This document shows, piece after piece, positions 44,476 to 56,328 of a stretch of DNA of 64,000 bases. The notes beneath the pieces are model-generated. The model did no database searches, had not been told where the DNA came from, and saw only the letters and a program-made list of their open reading frames with translations. This DNA is from Alectoria sarmentosa (lineage: Eukaryota > Ascomycota > Lecanoromycetes > Lecanorales > Parmeliaceae): NCBI GenBank assembly GCA_009733775.1, contig WOGZ01000026.1:157184-221183 (forward strand), in the 5' to 3' direction. Both the position numbers and the translations under genes were made by a program. Each line of letters starts with the position of its first letter. The first letter of the stretch is position 1.

Positions 44476-46475
44476 CTATATCCCACGTTCCCCGACAGCT
44501 CCATTAACGCAGATTTTTGCTAATTGTTCATCAGGATCAATGCCCCATTTCGGCCCCATGTCCGCTACCTGTTTCGCATAACCCAACCCCTTCTTCTCAT
44601 ACAACTCCCTATACATTTGCGCGCACAATTTCAACTCCTCAATCTTGCTTCTCCTCAGTGACAGAAGTGAAGCTCGCAGAACGAACAGACTTTTCTGCGC
44701 GCCCAAAAGGCCCATGCTGTCGTGTAGGCAGTAGGGCATGGAGCGCATGATGTTGGTCGCGTTCTCTAAGCGGCCTTTTTCGCCGTGTTGGGTGAGGAGT
44801 TGGTGTGCTGTGGTTTGGAGGGATGTGCGAGCTGGGGACGTGGGAGTTGAGAGTACGGTGGAGCAGATGCTGGCGATGGTGCTACTGATGGCTAGTTTGA
44901 GGGCCCAGTGGAACGTTATGATGTGGGCGATTCTGAGGTTTGGAAAGGAAAATGGCCGGTTGTTGTTGAATACTGATGCCCAATACTCATGGCTTGGGCC
45001 TAGCTGGACCGAGTCATTGAGAGGGGTGAGCCAGTACACAGGGCTGTCTGATCCGCGAACGAGCTCCTGATACCAGAGGTTCAATCTTGCATCCATAACG
45101 GAGCAGCGTCGTAGATACTTTTGTATCGCCTCGGGATTGGCATCATCATCCGCCAGGTTTGCGATGTCTATCTGCTCTAGTAGAGCGGCCAATGCGAAAC
45201 CATGGTCGTAAAGTTTCTGAAAAATGTCTTTTTGACTTTGGTCTTTCCGCCCCTGATACCAGGGGCGTGTGCACCACTCGTGAGACCCTAACGGAGATGC
45301 TTTGCGATGAAGGAGAGACTGGAGCATCTAAAACGAGCCATAAATTTTGCTGCCAATCTGAATTATGGATGGCAAATGTGCTTACCGTCTTTAGACGCGT
45401 CTCTTCAAAAATAGCCTGCGCGAGCACCGAATCGTATCTGCATCTTTCCGACCCTCGCATGGTCAGAAGATGTGTTAAAGCTTCTACGCAGATCTTGGAG
45501 TTAGATCTGCTTATACGGGGCAAAAACCTTGGGTTAATGAAATAAGTCTTAGGAGTAGGAGCAGTGCTTTGCTCCCGCTAAGTCATACGGCTTAAGAATT
45601 TGCACCTAACAGGGAAGGAAAGGTTCGAAATGTGCGTACCTACGTGGCTGTTGTACCCGACAATTGATGCCGGTGTCGACTCGGAAAGCTGGATAAGGCT
45701 AATGAGAACAGTAGACAACGGTCATAGGAAAGTTGCATACCTCATAGAGCGCCAGAACATTGCACGTAGCCATTGTCTCATGCCGCCACATTGAACGTTT
45801 GTCATAGAGCGCTTTGTGAAGTTCTCTCAAAGCATTTCCGTAGACGACTCTGCCTCTGCGGACGAGCGAGTCGTCTTTGTGAAGCCAGCCCAATCGTGTC
45901 ATGGCTAAAGCCTTTAGGGACAAATGCATAGCTGGTGGCGGATTGGGGAGGCAAATGGATTGTTGAAGCCAAGCACATGGCGAGCCATCCTGAGCGCTAC
46001 TCGTTGGGATGTAGCATTCCCAGAAAGCAGCGATTAGCTGAGCTTCAATGGCATGTGCGTTGCTGGGAGTCAGGGACATGCTATTGTAGGCAACATTCTG
46101 TGATTGCTGTCTTGGGACAAGATATCGCTGGAAGGTATTGTTCGATGACGATAGTGCTGCTGCGCTGGAGGTGGATAATGGTGGTGGTGATATTGATTTG
46201 GATTGGAAGGGCGGTTCTTCTTGTTGTGCTCCTTTGGCTTCTTCCAACCTCCCCCGCTTTACAAGACCTTGTTTGGTGCGATTGAGGAAGACCGGGTAAC
46301 GAGCATAACCCTCGCAAATCTTATCGCTATCAAGACATCTGTTGCATGCTGGTTCCTGGAGATCGCACTGCCAAACACGTTGGATTCAAGGTTCAAGAAT
46401 TCGACAAATGAATTACTTATCCACCTTCTTCTTGCGTCTCCTGCACGTGGTGCAGCCTTTGGATTTCCCTGGAAC
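44476..46475 (-). CDS. Zn2Cys6 fungal transcription factor
   Basis: A nuclear binuclear zinc-cluster factor. Exons found: 46475-46425 (VPGKSKGCTTCRRRKKK), 46367-45741, 45577-45386 and 45327-44476, all in phase, giving about 573 residues. The joined cluster is a canonical CX2CX6CX6CX2CX6C: CTTCRRRKKK, then CDLQEPACNRCLDSDKIC, then EGYARYPVFLNRT. The family's central domain follows: AIEAQLIAAFWECYIPTSS, LSLKALAMTRLGWLHKDDSL, then LTHLLTMRGSERCRYDSVLA and IFEETRLKT. The C-terminal region contains QKLYDHGFALAALLEQIDIA and ends QLAKICVNGAVGERGI. No ATG precedes the zinc cluster in its frame. A tiny upstream exon joined at the CTGCAG acceptor (46476) is likely, so the start is not settled. No cluster genes lie nearby, so its target is unknown. 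Confidence 0.85.
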
Positions 46476-47750
46476 CTGCACTCTTCCTAATCAGTCATGT
46501 CTCTTTGCACCAGTCTCTTCAGTGGTCAGAGGCGAAACGGTTCTTCATTTTAGTCCCGAGCGTTTGCTCCCACGAGTTGTGTCACGATTCAAGATGCGAT
46601 TCATTCCCGAGACAAGGGATAGGAGAAGCCTACATACCCCAACCATGATAGTAAAAGTAGCTCTTCAAACACTCTACGATGATACAACAGGATGCATCTT
46701 CGGAAAACAATGGTCTGATCGCACTCCTTGCAAGGTCTGGAAGAAGAGAAGAATGAAATGGATAAGGTCCGCGTTGGCTTTTAATGTACCAGCGCAGCAT
46801 GAGAGCTGAGCATCGTAGTATCAGACCAACGCCATCGGTTTCCTACTCTACCAGGTTAAGGAAACGCTCATTCTCGAAATCATCTCGCCATGAATGCGGG
46901 AGCGGCCACGATACAGACGCTAGGCCTGATCAGGGTGCTAAGTTGCGCGAGTCTGCACCAAGGTCAGACGAGCTGAAGTTATTCAGCCTCGCAGCCTGGA
47001 GGAGACTTGACCAGCTGTAAGACTATGTCAACGCTGAATGAAATCCGCTCTGCGAATTTGTTTGAAATGGTGAATCTTGACCCTTTGATAAGCATAAATG
47101 ATCAAGATGGGACTTCTTATTCCATGACCCAATGATTTCTTCGTCATCGCAAATTCTTTGTAGGCAAGAGCAACCAAAAAATAATGCGCTTGTCATAGCT
47201 TCTAATGCCATAACCATACTCCCTCTAATAGGTATAGAGGGTCTGCGCTCGAGCAATACAATCCTCAGACCACATCAGCCCCAGAAGCTACACCCAAATA
47301 GCATCTATCTTCGAAGCTTTGATCAAGCCGTCAACATGCCATTCTCCCAGCCTCCCTCTTTCTTCACACTACCATTCTAGTGCCCATCGACAACGCTCCA
47401 TAGATTGAACTCGAGAATCGAATCGAGAATCGAGGTGTACCTTACATCTTTCTTCCAGGGCGCTTGAGCTTTAAGCCTTCAATCTCTTTGTGACTCTGAG
47501 CTTTGTGAGCACGTGCGAAATACATACGCAGCTCGCGAATTTGTAAGGCTGAATACTGATGACTAATGGTACCTTGATCGTCAATCATGTGCCGAGCGCG
47601 CGCGCGCGCCGGAGAAAATCAAACAACGCGGTTCAATCATTATTCTCGTGTCTCTTTGTTTCTCAAACGCACCTACGCTCAACATCAAACTCTCTTTTAT
47701 CTGCCATACCTTCACCCTTATACCATACTCCGCTGTAACATCTTGACACA
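46476..47750. other. intergenic between divergent genes
   Basis: 1.27 kb upstream of both the Zn2Cys6 gene and the RNR2 gene. Probably includes the missing 5' exon of the former. Short ORFs only. Confidence 0.4.
47590..47750 (+). promoter_or_regulatory. RNR2 proximal promoter / 5' UTR with (GC)7 and an ACGCG core
   Basis: An alternating (GC)7 tract at 47596-47609 and an ACGCG core at 47626-47630 lie 120-155 bp before the ATG. ACGCG is the core of the MBF (Mlu-box) site that drives S-phase genes such as ribonucleotide reductase in yeasts. Use here is inference only. Confidence 0.35.
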
Positions 47751-49199
47751 ATGGCAACCCAGATCACGCCTTCAAAGCAAGTATGACTACATTGCCACCG
47801 TGCATCCACTCAACCTCGATGCCTTCCCAATGCTAATACAATCAACCAGGCGTCTTCTGGACTAGAGAACCTCAAGATGATTGACTCTCCTGCGAAGAAG
47901 CTCCTTTTCGAGCCCGTCGACAAGGAGAATACTCCAGCCAACTTCCCCGCTCCTGTCATGGACGACCTAGAACTCAAGAAGCCCCTCGTCGAAGTCTACG
48001 ATGCTAAGAAGGAAGTGACACCAATTGTTGCACCTACAATCAAGCCAGAGGAGGCAGACGAGCCACTACTACGGGAAAACCCTCACCGCTTCGTGCTCTT
48101 CCCCATCAAATACCACGAGGTTTGTGTTTACCTGACGTGGCACGCGTAAAGTGTGTTCACTATGCCTCTGACTTGTCTACACAATATAGATATGGCAAAT
48201 GTACAAGAAAGCCGAAGCTTCATTCTGGACCGCCGAAGAGATCGATCTCTCAAAAGACCTCCACGACTGGAACAACCGACTCAACGACGATGAACGCTAC
48301 TTTGTATCCCACGTCCTCGCCTTCTTCGCCGCCTCAGACGGCATCGTCAACGAGAACCTCGTCGAGCGTTTCAGCGGTGAAGTGCAAATACCCGAAGCAC
48401 GTTGCTTCTATGGTTTCCAGATCATGATGGAGAACATCCATTCCGAGACATACTCTCTGCTCATCGACACATACATCAAGGAGCAAAAGCAACGAACATA
48501 TCTCTTCGATGCCATTGACACCAGTAAGCACTCACCATCCCCCAACCTGACACGTGTGTCCATTTGCTAACGTGTAAATCAGTCCCATGCATCCGCAAAA
48601 AGGCCGACTGGGCCCTAAAATGGATTTCCGACACAAACTCCACCTTCGCCCAACGTCTCGTTGCCTTCGCCGCGGTCGAAGGCATTTTCTTCAGTGGCTC
48701 CTTCGCCTCCATCTTCTGGCTCAAGAAACGTGGTCTCATGCCCGGTCTCACCTTCTCTAACGAACTCATCTCCCGCGACGAAGGCATGCATACCGATTTC
48801 GCCTGCCTCCTCTTCTCGCATCTGAACAACCGACCAAGCAAGCAAGCTGTGCAAGACGTCATAACCGAGGCTGTGGCAATCGAGCAGGAATTCTTGACAG
48901 AGGCACTGCCGTGTGCGCTGTTGGGCATGAATGCGAGTCTGATGAAGCAGTATATCGAATTCGTAGCCGATCGCCTGCTTCTGACCCTCGGGAACCAAAA
49001 ATACTACAAAGCGACCAACCCGTTCGACTTCATGGAATCCATCTCCTTGGCCGGCAAGACGAACTTCTTTGAAAAGCGCGTCGGTGATTACCAGAAAGCC
49101 GGCGTCATGGCCAGCACGAACAAGAAAGAGGCGGTGGAGGGACAAGAGGAGAAAAAGAACGAGAACGGTGGGGACTTCAACTTTGATGAGGACTTCTAG
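47751..49199 (+). CDS. RNR2: ribonucleoside-diphosphate reductase small subunit
   Basis: The R2 subunit carries the di-iron/tyrosyl radical cofactor for making deoxyribonucleotides. The first exon is MATQITPSKQ from ATG 47751; it joins SSGLENLKMIDSPAKKLLFE, then IWQMYKKAEASFWTAEEIDL at the third exon, then IPCIRKKADWALKWISDTN. Four exons give about 415 residues. Iron ligands and radical Tyr lie in the expected blocks: ASFWTAEEIDLSKD, MENIHSETYSLLIDTYI, VEGIFFSGSFASIFWLKKRG and SRDEGMHTDFACLL. The C-terminus GGDFNFDEDF is the acidic-Phe tail that docks on the large subunit. The N-terminal 20-60 residues (KKLLFEPVDKENTP) carry the usual Cdk-like S/P and KEN-type sequences. Long antisense ORFs under it are shadows. 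Confidence 0.97.
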
Positions 49200-49780
49200 A
49201 TGCGCCATTCTGAAGCCCATGTTTTCTTCGTTTCCGATTGTACAGTATTCTTCACTCATCACCGGTTCCGACATGCTCATTTGTTGCCATCTTTGCACGA
49301 CATTTGTTGGCGTTGGGCGCGGCATCATTCAGTGGCTCGTTGGAAAGAGGGAGATAGCATAGCATAGGATAGTCAGCAAATGAAAAGCGCTGCCAACTAC
49401 CGTTTCTCAAGCACAAACGTAAAATCATCAACGCTATTCAGCTTGACAACCTAGATCGCTACTGCATGGACCAATTTGTGCCCTTCACTCTTTAGTGATA
49501 TACCATCAACGATTTATATTCCTCATAATATACTCACGAAGTAGAAAGCTATCTGCACAAGACTTCAACGGTTCTCAACCACCTCGCTTTTCATCCTTGC
49601 ATATCTTATCCTAGAAGATATGCCACGACCTATCTCCCTTGTCCATATCCTATCAACACCGGAAAAAAAAAACACGTACAATCATCCGCTCACACGTTGT
49701 TTGCTGCCGAAAATCGAAATTGCTATGGTTGTAAAGTACATTCTTGAGAAGAGAAAAGAAGTGGGTATATGGAGAATTCT
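49200..49780. other. intergenic between convergent genes
   Basis: 580 bp holding both 3' UTRs; no coding signal. Confidence 0.45.
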
Positions 49781-52700
49781 TTACTGCAATTGGTGGGTAG
49801 AATGTGCGTGCCTAAGAGCTATAGGGTGATGGATGTCAGCACGGCTGTGAGCTGTATTGAGGGTGGCACATACCTTTCAAGACGCCAGCTTGGCCTTGGA
49901 GATGCTCACAGGCGCATTGTAACGTACTGCCATCCTTGAAGTCGAGGATGACACTGTTGGGTAGTTCCTGTCGATCTTGATCTGGTATGTATGGAGATCG
50001 AAAGTCGGATAGGGGATATCGTTTGGTGATGACCTTTGAGTTCTGCAGTGAGTATTAGTAAAAGTGTCCAGGCAATATATTCGCGGAGGAGCCACTCACG
50101 TTATCTGTTTTGGATGCCGAAAGAACTAAGATGCCTTCCGTATCAATGGCCATATGGCGTCTCTTCCAAAGCTAGAAAATATGTTAGCAGACAAACTTTA
50201 CCAAGAGGTTGAAAATAGAGCTTACTAAGTTGTCAGGAAATTGGACGTTTACATCTCCAACATCCACTGAGGTGGAACGTGCTTCTTGGACGGGCTCCTG
50301 ACGCTCAATGATAGGGGCTTCCTTCGGACCAGGACTGAGCGCATGGGCAATACTTCTCCGCGACATGGATGAAATGCTTGACATGCGCTTCAACAACCTA
50401 CTTCGCCTCGAATCTTTCTTCTCATCTTGAGTACCATCCAGACTAACAACGCCGCTCAGAGAAGAGTCGCTGAGAGTACGTGGCAATTCTACTTCGCTCC
50501 CTGCACGACTCGACTTAGAGCGAATACTGGCAAAAGAGTCTCGTCGTGTGGTCTGCGGAGGCTCGATTTTCTGTTCATTGCTTGAAGAGGATCGAGAGCG
50601 CGTGGAAGAGTACCGGCCAAATCTAGGCCTCGGCGGCTTCAGAGGCGAAAGCGGTGGAGGTCCCATCAAATTGTGCTTTGCAGGTGGCGGACTCTTTTGA
50701 CGCTTCCATTGGTGGGGACTTTCTTGAGGGTCCATATGACGTGGCTCAGACTGGTTAGACGGAATCTCAGGCGACTTGTCCCTTGCTTCTCGAACGAGTG
50801 TGGCTGTTACTGATCTGATTGGGTGTAAATAATCAGCTTTGTTCAAGTGATCGAACTTGTTCGATTTGACGACTTCCGGAGATGGTGAAGGCGACGGATA
50901 CGCTGTACCAGGACGGCTTTTATTGAAGTTGCTGTTTTTATAGTCCGAAACACCCGGGGGGGTTCGTGGTGAAGTCTTGCGCAAACCAAGGAAAGTAGAT
51001 GTATTTGGAGCTAGGTTGGGCAGCAAAGGGCTTGTTGGGCGACTTGAAAGTTGCTCGAGCGCTTTAATCCGTTGCGAGATACTCGACGACACGCCGATTT
51101 TCTTGGAAATTGGCACCTGAGATTGTTGCGAGTTGGGGCGCGGAGCATGCTGCGCCGAGATTGATCTAGACGTCGACAGAGGCGTCGGCAGTCGCGGTGA
51201 AGTGAAGACTTCTTCGTCGTTAGTGGAGTGATCAACCGGCGTTGACACGCTTCGGGAACCCCTGGTAGACCCATTCAATCTTTGCTCACTTTCGGATCTG
51301 GAAAATACGGGCTTGATAGGAGATTTTGACACTGAGACAGGCTTGGCTTCTTGCATGGTAGCACTCTTGAGCTCCTCCATAAAAGAATCATCCGAGAGAA
51401 AGTGTTCCTCCGATTGATCTGTGCTGGAGACTCTTTTGATGGGATTGATCACCTCTTGCCTCAGAGATTGCCGCTCTGCCTGCCTCTCGCCCAGACCATT
51501 TGAGGTGGTGGGTTGTGTATCCGAGTAGTCGTTGTCTTGGGACGGTAGTTCCGTTTCCAGTGTTGCTGCTTTTGATTCGGTATCAGTATTTAGACGAGTA
51601 TGTGTAGCAGCTTGGTCTCGCAACAGAGCTGGTTGAGGGCTGAGACTGATTTCTTCGTCCTCATCGACGGGCGGTAGTGGGACTTCGTGAGCGTTGACAT
51701 CATTGTCGGAAGGAACAGTGATAGATTTCGAGGAAGAAGACCGTCTTACGAGCAACGGTTCAACAGTGTCAGTCTGGGCTACCCGGGACACCGATTCATC
51801 CGAGCTCCGGACTGGGCGCCCAAGTGACTGTCTATGGCTTTCTTCGGATTGGCTTTGCAAGATTCGCGCATGGTCGTCCGTCTTCGCAGTAGAGTGAACT
51901 GTCTCATTTTCTACTGTTGTATGGATTTGCAGAAGGTCCTTTTCACTAGATACATCTCCTGTGCAGGCCTTGTTGTCGTGATCTTCTAGCGATTCGCTTT
52001 GCTGGACTTGCCTGTTCTCATCGATCTCTGCCGGAGAGCTAGTTTTTTGGTCGAATAAAGGAGGCGTGCTACCAGCTGTGGTTTGATCTTCTGGTGATTG
52101 ACCTGCCGAGATTTGGCTTGACGAAAGCTGCTTCTCCCAATCAATTTCCTTAGCATTTAAATGTCCATCCATCATGGGTGACGAGTCGTGTTGTCCAACT
52201 TCTGGAAATTCCTTTTCTCTCGCTTTCTGCTCGGCCACATTCTTGTCTGCTACGAAAAAGTGGGATTGCGTGGACGTAGAAGGCTGACTTGGATCTTTAA
52301 CGCTCTCAGTCAAAGCAGCTTTCGTCAGTGTGTCCTTCTCAGAGACTTCTGGTACTACCTCCTGGGTACGAATCAGTTGGGAATGAGGGTCCTCAGCTAA
52401 ATTATTGAATTGCAGGTCTTGGTGTTCTGAGATTGCAGGTATCGAGTTGGAATGATTGTCCTGTCGCTTCTGCGCTACGACTTCTTCCTCGTCTGTGATC
52501 GATGAAGCCTGTGTCGACGATTCTTCGGCCGTCTCTGGCATTGATATTGGTGAGTCCTCAAGATGACGAGACTCTTCTTTGGTAAATTCTTTGGTAGCAA
52601 TTTGGACCGGCTCAGGCCCTTCTGCTGAATTAGAAGCACCCATTACTGCGCTAAGGATGCTATCGTCAATCTCTGGTTTAGCAAATTCCGGCTCCTCAAC

Positions 52701-53735
52701 TACACTTTTACTGCCGAAACCATTGACGGAATTCCGAGCCGCTATTTGCTTCTGCCGCAGCTGTAGAGCCTTCATTAGCCTTTGTTTCTCAGGTGTCATC
52801 TTTGGTGATCCCGGCTCGGACATCGTCGGGGTCTTTAAGCCGTTGTGTGGCATGGAAAAATGTCGATCAGGTATATGGATGGGTGCTACAGGCGCGGTAG
52901 GAGCCTTTTTCGGCGTCACCTTATCTGGAGAAATGTTCTTAGCTGGAGGACTTGATTGAACCGGAGAGCTGATTTGAGTTGGAGAAACCGCCTGAGCTTG
53001 TCGAGAAGCTGGTCTGGTCGGAATGGCTTTGCGTGACGGCATGCGAAGGCCTGCAGGTAGTGTTGACACTGGTCGAAACTCATTGGCCTGAGAATCTAAA
53101 TTGTTCGGCGCTCCAACAGAGTCAGTCGAAGGTCGTGGTCCCATTTTTGCCTTTTTCTTGTACCCGTATGCGTCGTAAAGATCTCTTGTGCTTGGCCGAG
53201 TCGAATTTGAAGAGAACCGTCCGTCCGTGCTAGGCCTCGTGCTGTACTCACCAGGATCCAGGACAGAGCCGGTACTTGTGCCCTCGCGAGCGTGGTCATC
53301 AGGTGGTGGTGGTGGGAGCGGTTTGTCTGTATTGCTAGTGGTACGTGGGCGGAACGAACTCTGTGTTGTACCCGACGTGGATCTGTGGTGAGTAAGATCC
53401 GCGCTAGTAAACCCATTCACATTCTCAGGCCGACTTTGAGCATCCTCTACACCCGAGAACTTTGCTTCATCTCTTGCAGTACCACTGTGTACCACTCCAC
53501 CCCCAACAGTATCAACCCGAGATTCCGACGCATCCTCCGTTATTTCTGCCAGGCTTCTTGGTGGTAGGGAATCATTCGAAGACTTGATGGATGCAGTGGC
53601 AGTGTGAAGTGAGCATGCTGAGGAGAGGGTGGAGTCTCTCAATTCTGCCGACTGGGCGAAATGAAATATTGTATCGTTAGGGGAGAGCTTCTCGATGACC
53701 GACTGAAATTGAACAGTTACACGAGCTGTGTTCAT
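49781..53735 (-). CDS. large disordered protein with PH-like C-terminal region
   Basis: About 1,270 residues. Exon 1 (53735-50226) starts MNTARVTVQFQSVIEKLSPN and encodes over 1,150 residues of low-complexity, Ser/Pro/Glu-rich sequence with RPSTD and PPPPPPD stretches and many SP/TP sites. Polybasic and SRS-type runs occur near its end (RFGRYSSTRSRSSSSNEQ, RRSRLLKRMSSISSMSRR). Exons 2-4 (50171-50100, 50042-49874, last exon ending 49781) join in phase and give VQFPDNLLWKRRHMAIDTEG, ILVLSASKTDN, TKRYPLSDFRSPYIPDQDRQ, VILDFKDGSTLQCACEH and the stop after ALRHAHSTHQLQ. The pattern WKRR..DxxGxLxL..KxYxLSDF..LxFxDGxxLQCAC resembles a PH fold, known in other ascomycete proteins of unknown role. A role in polarity or signalling at membranes would be speculation. 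The model is well supported. Confidence 0.82.
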
Positions 53736-54379
53736 CTTAGGATGGTGTCCGAGAAGTGCTGTGATCAGTGGGACAGTAGAAACTCACCTTGCAGCAAGCG
53801 TGACGTTCCTTCCGGTATATACTTGAGTATCACCTTCCTCCTACGATATTGTATAAAGCCATATAAGGGCGACTGCTGCTCATAGCGATTGACCACTTCT
53901 TGCAGTTCTGCGAGACCGCCGTTTCCCTTTTCCAACAAGCCCACCTCATCTCGACTTATATAATTGAGCAGGAACCTGCGAAAGAAGCCGTTAGCTCCAA
54001 ATTCTTTTCTTTTCTTTTCTTGGGAGCGTTTTCAGGAAACCAACCATCCTCCACCTTCAGCCAAGGCAGCCTGGTAGGCATCATTGACCTCGGTGGCTTC
54101 CAAGCCATTGAGTGACATTGTCCCTCTTCATGGACTCTACTGGGCTCCTTGCTGCCCTGCTTTCTGGAAGTCGCTCAGCAGATGTTGCGTCGCTAATAGC
54201 GAGGCTCTTGGCTACTGAACTATGGATGTTTCAGGGGTCGGCACTAAATTCGCCTCACGGCAAATCGCTGCGGGGCATCTTTTATTCTGGGTTGAAGCGG
54301 GTCTCGATTATTTGTCATTTTCAGGCTGAAGGAGTAAGCAAATCCTACCTACTTATTATTATCTTTTCATTTTGATTTT

Positions 54380-54401
54380 CCTGTCTGCAAAGGCAGACAG
54401 G
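54380..54401. repeat. 9-bp perfect inverted repeat, 4-base loop
   Basis: CCTGTCTGC-AAAG-GCAGACAGG, about 235 bp before the OHCU decarboxylase start. It could be a dimeric factor site or a hairpin. Confidence 0.9.
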
Positions 54402-54520
54402 TTCTATTTCTTCCTCCCTTCAACAGCAAACAGAGCCACGAGAGATAAGGAGCCCGTGACTCGTACCGAGTACCTGCATACCCGCCATCAATCCGGCTCC
54501 TAGCACCAAACGCTATCCAT

Positions 54521-54544
54521 CACTTCCACTTCCACTTCCACTTC
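54521..54544 (+). repeat. (CACTTC)4 microsatellite
   Basis: Four exact tandem CACTTC units, about 90 bp before the OHCU decarboxylase ATG. Confidence 0.9.
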
Positions 54545-54635
54545 AATCAATTCCACCCAGCAGCACTGTCTTGTGTTTGAAGAGAACAGTACAGTGGTAT
54601 CCTTCTCAAAGGAGAGCCCGGGGATATTATCACCA

Positions 54636-55270
54636 ATGGCTACCTACAAACTTCCACCCATCACAGCACTCCCTTCCCTCCCAGCGGCTGAACTCGCGAC
54701 GATCCTTGACCACCTTTTCGAGCCGAGCGTTCCGCTTCACACCCTCTCGGTTGACCTACTACGGAATCAACCCTTCTCTTCTTATAATGATATGATCGCT
54801 AGCATTGGAGCGCAGCTCACAGATCTGGCCGAGTCTTCCTCTACAAGCGATTCTGGATGGTTGGAAAGCATATTGGGAGCCCATCCGAGATTGGGTGAGA
54901 AAAAGATAGATAGCACACAGAGTAAGGCGGAACAGGCACAGCTGGCATTGGACGCTGGGACTGGCCAGGACAAGCTGTCAGAGTTGAACGCCCTGTATGA
55001 GCGGACGTTTCCAGGGCTGAGATATGTGTAAGTTTCACAAAGAGAACAGAGATTTCGATCTCATATCGTGAAAGCGTTTTCGTCAACGGAAGAGCTCGTT
55101 CAACAATACTGGAAGACATACAGGCTCGCATCGATCGAGGGGACGTCGCTTTCGAGCGAATTGATGCGATCAAGGTTCGAGCCTACCTTGCCAAGACTGT
55201 CAATTTTTGCTGAGCATTCTAGGCAATGTGTGAAATCGCCGCGGATCGAGCCCGCAAACTGGCTGCTTGA
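54636..55270 (+). CDS. OHCU decarboxylase (urate degradation)
   Basis: Converts 2-oxo-4-hydroxy-4-carboxy-5-ureidoimidazoline to S-allantoin, the last step of uricase-initiated urate breakdown, usually in peroxisomes. The start is MATYKLPPITALPSLPAAEL at ATG 54636. Exons join GLRYV to VFVNGRARSTILEDIQARID and then AIK to AMCEIAADRARKLAA, stop 55270, with a total near 182 residues, normal for the family. Hallmarks: LFEPSVPLHTLSVDLLRNQP at the start, the catalytic-His block LGAHPRLGEKK, the SKAEQAQLALD and LNALYERTFPGLRYV stretch, and FVNGR. No peroxisomal SKL-type end is present (it ends KLAA). Earlier in-frame starts before 54636 exist, but the Kozak-like CACCAATGG supports this ATG. Confidence 0.93.
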
Positions 55271-55425
55271 AATAGCGAGAGAAAGACTATATGTTTTCCA
55301 GGTCCAGAACAATCATGCAGCGCACGTGAACGCCGAGCATAACCATGCCAGAAGCTAGGTGTAATTCCACGACCAAATCCACTGGGGTATATGTTTTTCA
55401 CCCTAACGCCAATATCCCAGTGCAT

Positions 55426-56328
55426 TCAAATTCCAACTGCAACAAGACCTGAAAAGGAAGACGGCAGTATCCCAGGTCTCGCCGGTGCGACTGACACTTC
55501 GTCCTGCCTTTCGTTCTCTATGACGAGGTGGATTGCCTCTTCACCGGGGTCAAAGTCACGGTGGTAGCTGGTGTCTAGTGTGTCAAATGAATACGAAGCA
55601 TCGCCGAACTCCTCGTCCGAATCAGAGGAAGCTAGCATGCGGAAGTCGCTGTACACAGACTGGCTATCACCCGCATTGTCCCCTTCGTCTTCTTCGTCCT
55701 CGATAGGTTGGTTCTCCTCATAGTCGAAAGCATCATAATCGGATGATGTAAAGACTGAAAGTGGGTTCAAAGACGTTTGTGATTGCGGATTGTGTGGCAA
55801 ATTTGAATGCAATCTGACGCAGCAGTCAGCCAGTGGCAAGAACATACTACCAGAATTGCCGTACATGGGTGCCGTGTTCGCTTCATGCGATTCGATTGGC
55901 TTTGTACTCTCTGATGCCGCTTTCTTACTCTTCTTTGCAATCGAGTTCAGTATCGCGCCTTTCCGAAGAAGTAGACCACCCGATAATCTCTGCCTAGCCC
56001 AGACACCTAGGCGCCAAGCCCCTCGAGCAATGTGCGTCGCTGGAGTTGCGTACGGTCTGCTCAATCTGGAAGTCACGAGTTCATGTCTCAATCTCCTTTT
56101 CTTCCTCGAGACACTTTCTCCAAATCGATCTATTTCTTCCTGTGATCGAGGTCTCTTCAGTAATCTCCGTGTCACCAACTCCGTTGTTCGAGTTGGTGAA
56201 AAGGAACGGCTAGGAAGCTGAGGTTGCCAGGAGCTCGCCGGATGGGAGACGTGCAAAGGTGGCTCTACGGGAGCAGTCTTGCTTATCTGAAGAAAACCGG
56301 GCCCAATGCTTGGCCGTTCAATAAGCAT
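55426..56328 (-). CDS. hypothetical protein with basic N-half and acidic C-half
   Basis: Single exon, 300 residues from ATG 56328 (MLIERPSIGPGFLQ). The N-half is rich in Arg/Lys, with LVTRRLLKRPRSQEEIDRFG and SRKKRRLRHELVTSRLSRPY, which includes a likely nuclear localisation run (RKKRRLRH). A conserved-looking core follows: ATPATHIARGAWRLGVWARQ and LLLRKGAILNSIAKKSKK. The C-half is acidic (FDYEENQPIEDEEDEGDN; SSDSDEEFGDASYSFDT). A possible short upstream exon cannot be excluded. The SRPYATPxTHI and AILNSI blocks suggest an ascomycete family of unknown function. The layout fits a nuclear/chromatin protein, by inference only. It is tail-to-tail with the OHCU gene, 155 bp apart. Confidence 0.68.
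   Translation of the reverse strand: MLIERPSIGPGFLQISKTAPVEPPLHVSHPASSWQPQLPSRSFSPTRTTELVTRRLLKRPRSQEEIDRFGESVSRKKRRLRHELVTSRLSRPYATPATHIARGAWRLGVWARQRLSGGLLLRKGAILNSIAKKSKKAASESTKPIESHEANTAPMYGNSGSMFLPLADCCVRLHSNLPHNPQSQTSLNPLSVFTSSDYDAFDYEENQPIEDEEDEGDNAGDSQSVYSDFRMLASSDSDEEFGDASYSFDTLDTSYHRDFDPGEEAIHLVIENERQDEVSVAPARPGILPSSFSGLVAVGI

Larger units (their letters stand above)
53736..54635. other. divergent intergenic with hairpin and microsatellite
   Basis: 900 bp between the large protein gene and the OHCU decarboxylase gene. Contains the 9-bp inverted repeat at 54380-54401 and four CACTTC units at 54521-54544 within the likely 5' UTR. Confidence 0.5.

Noticed and set aside
48615..49328. 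Minus-strand ORF of 237 codons
   Set aside because: Antisense shadow of the RNR2 last exon; no motif of its own.
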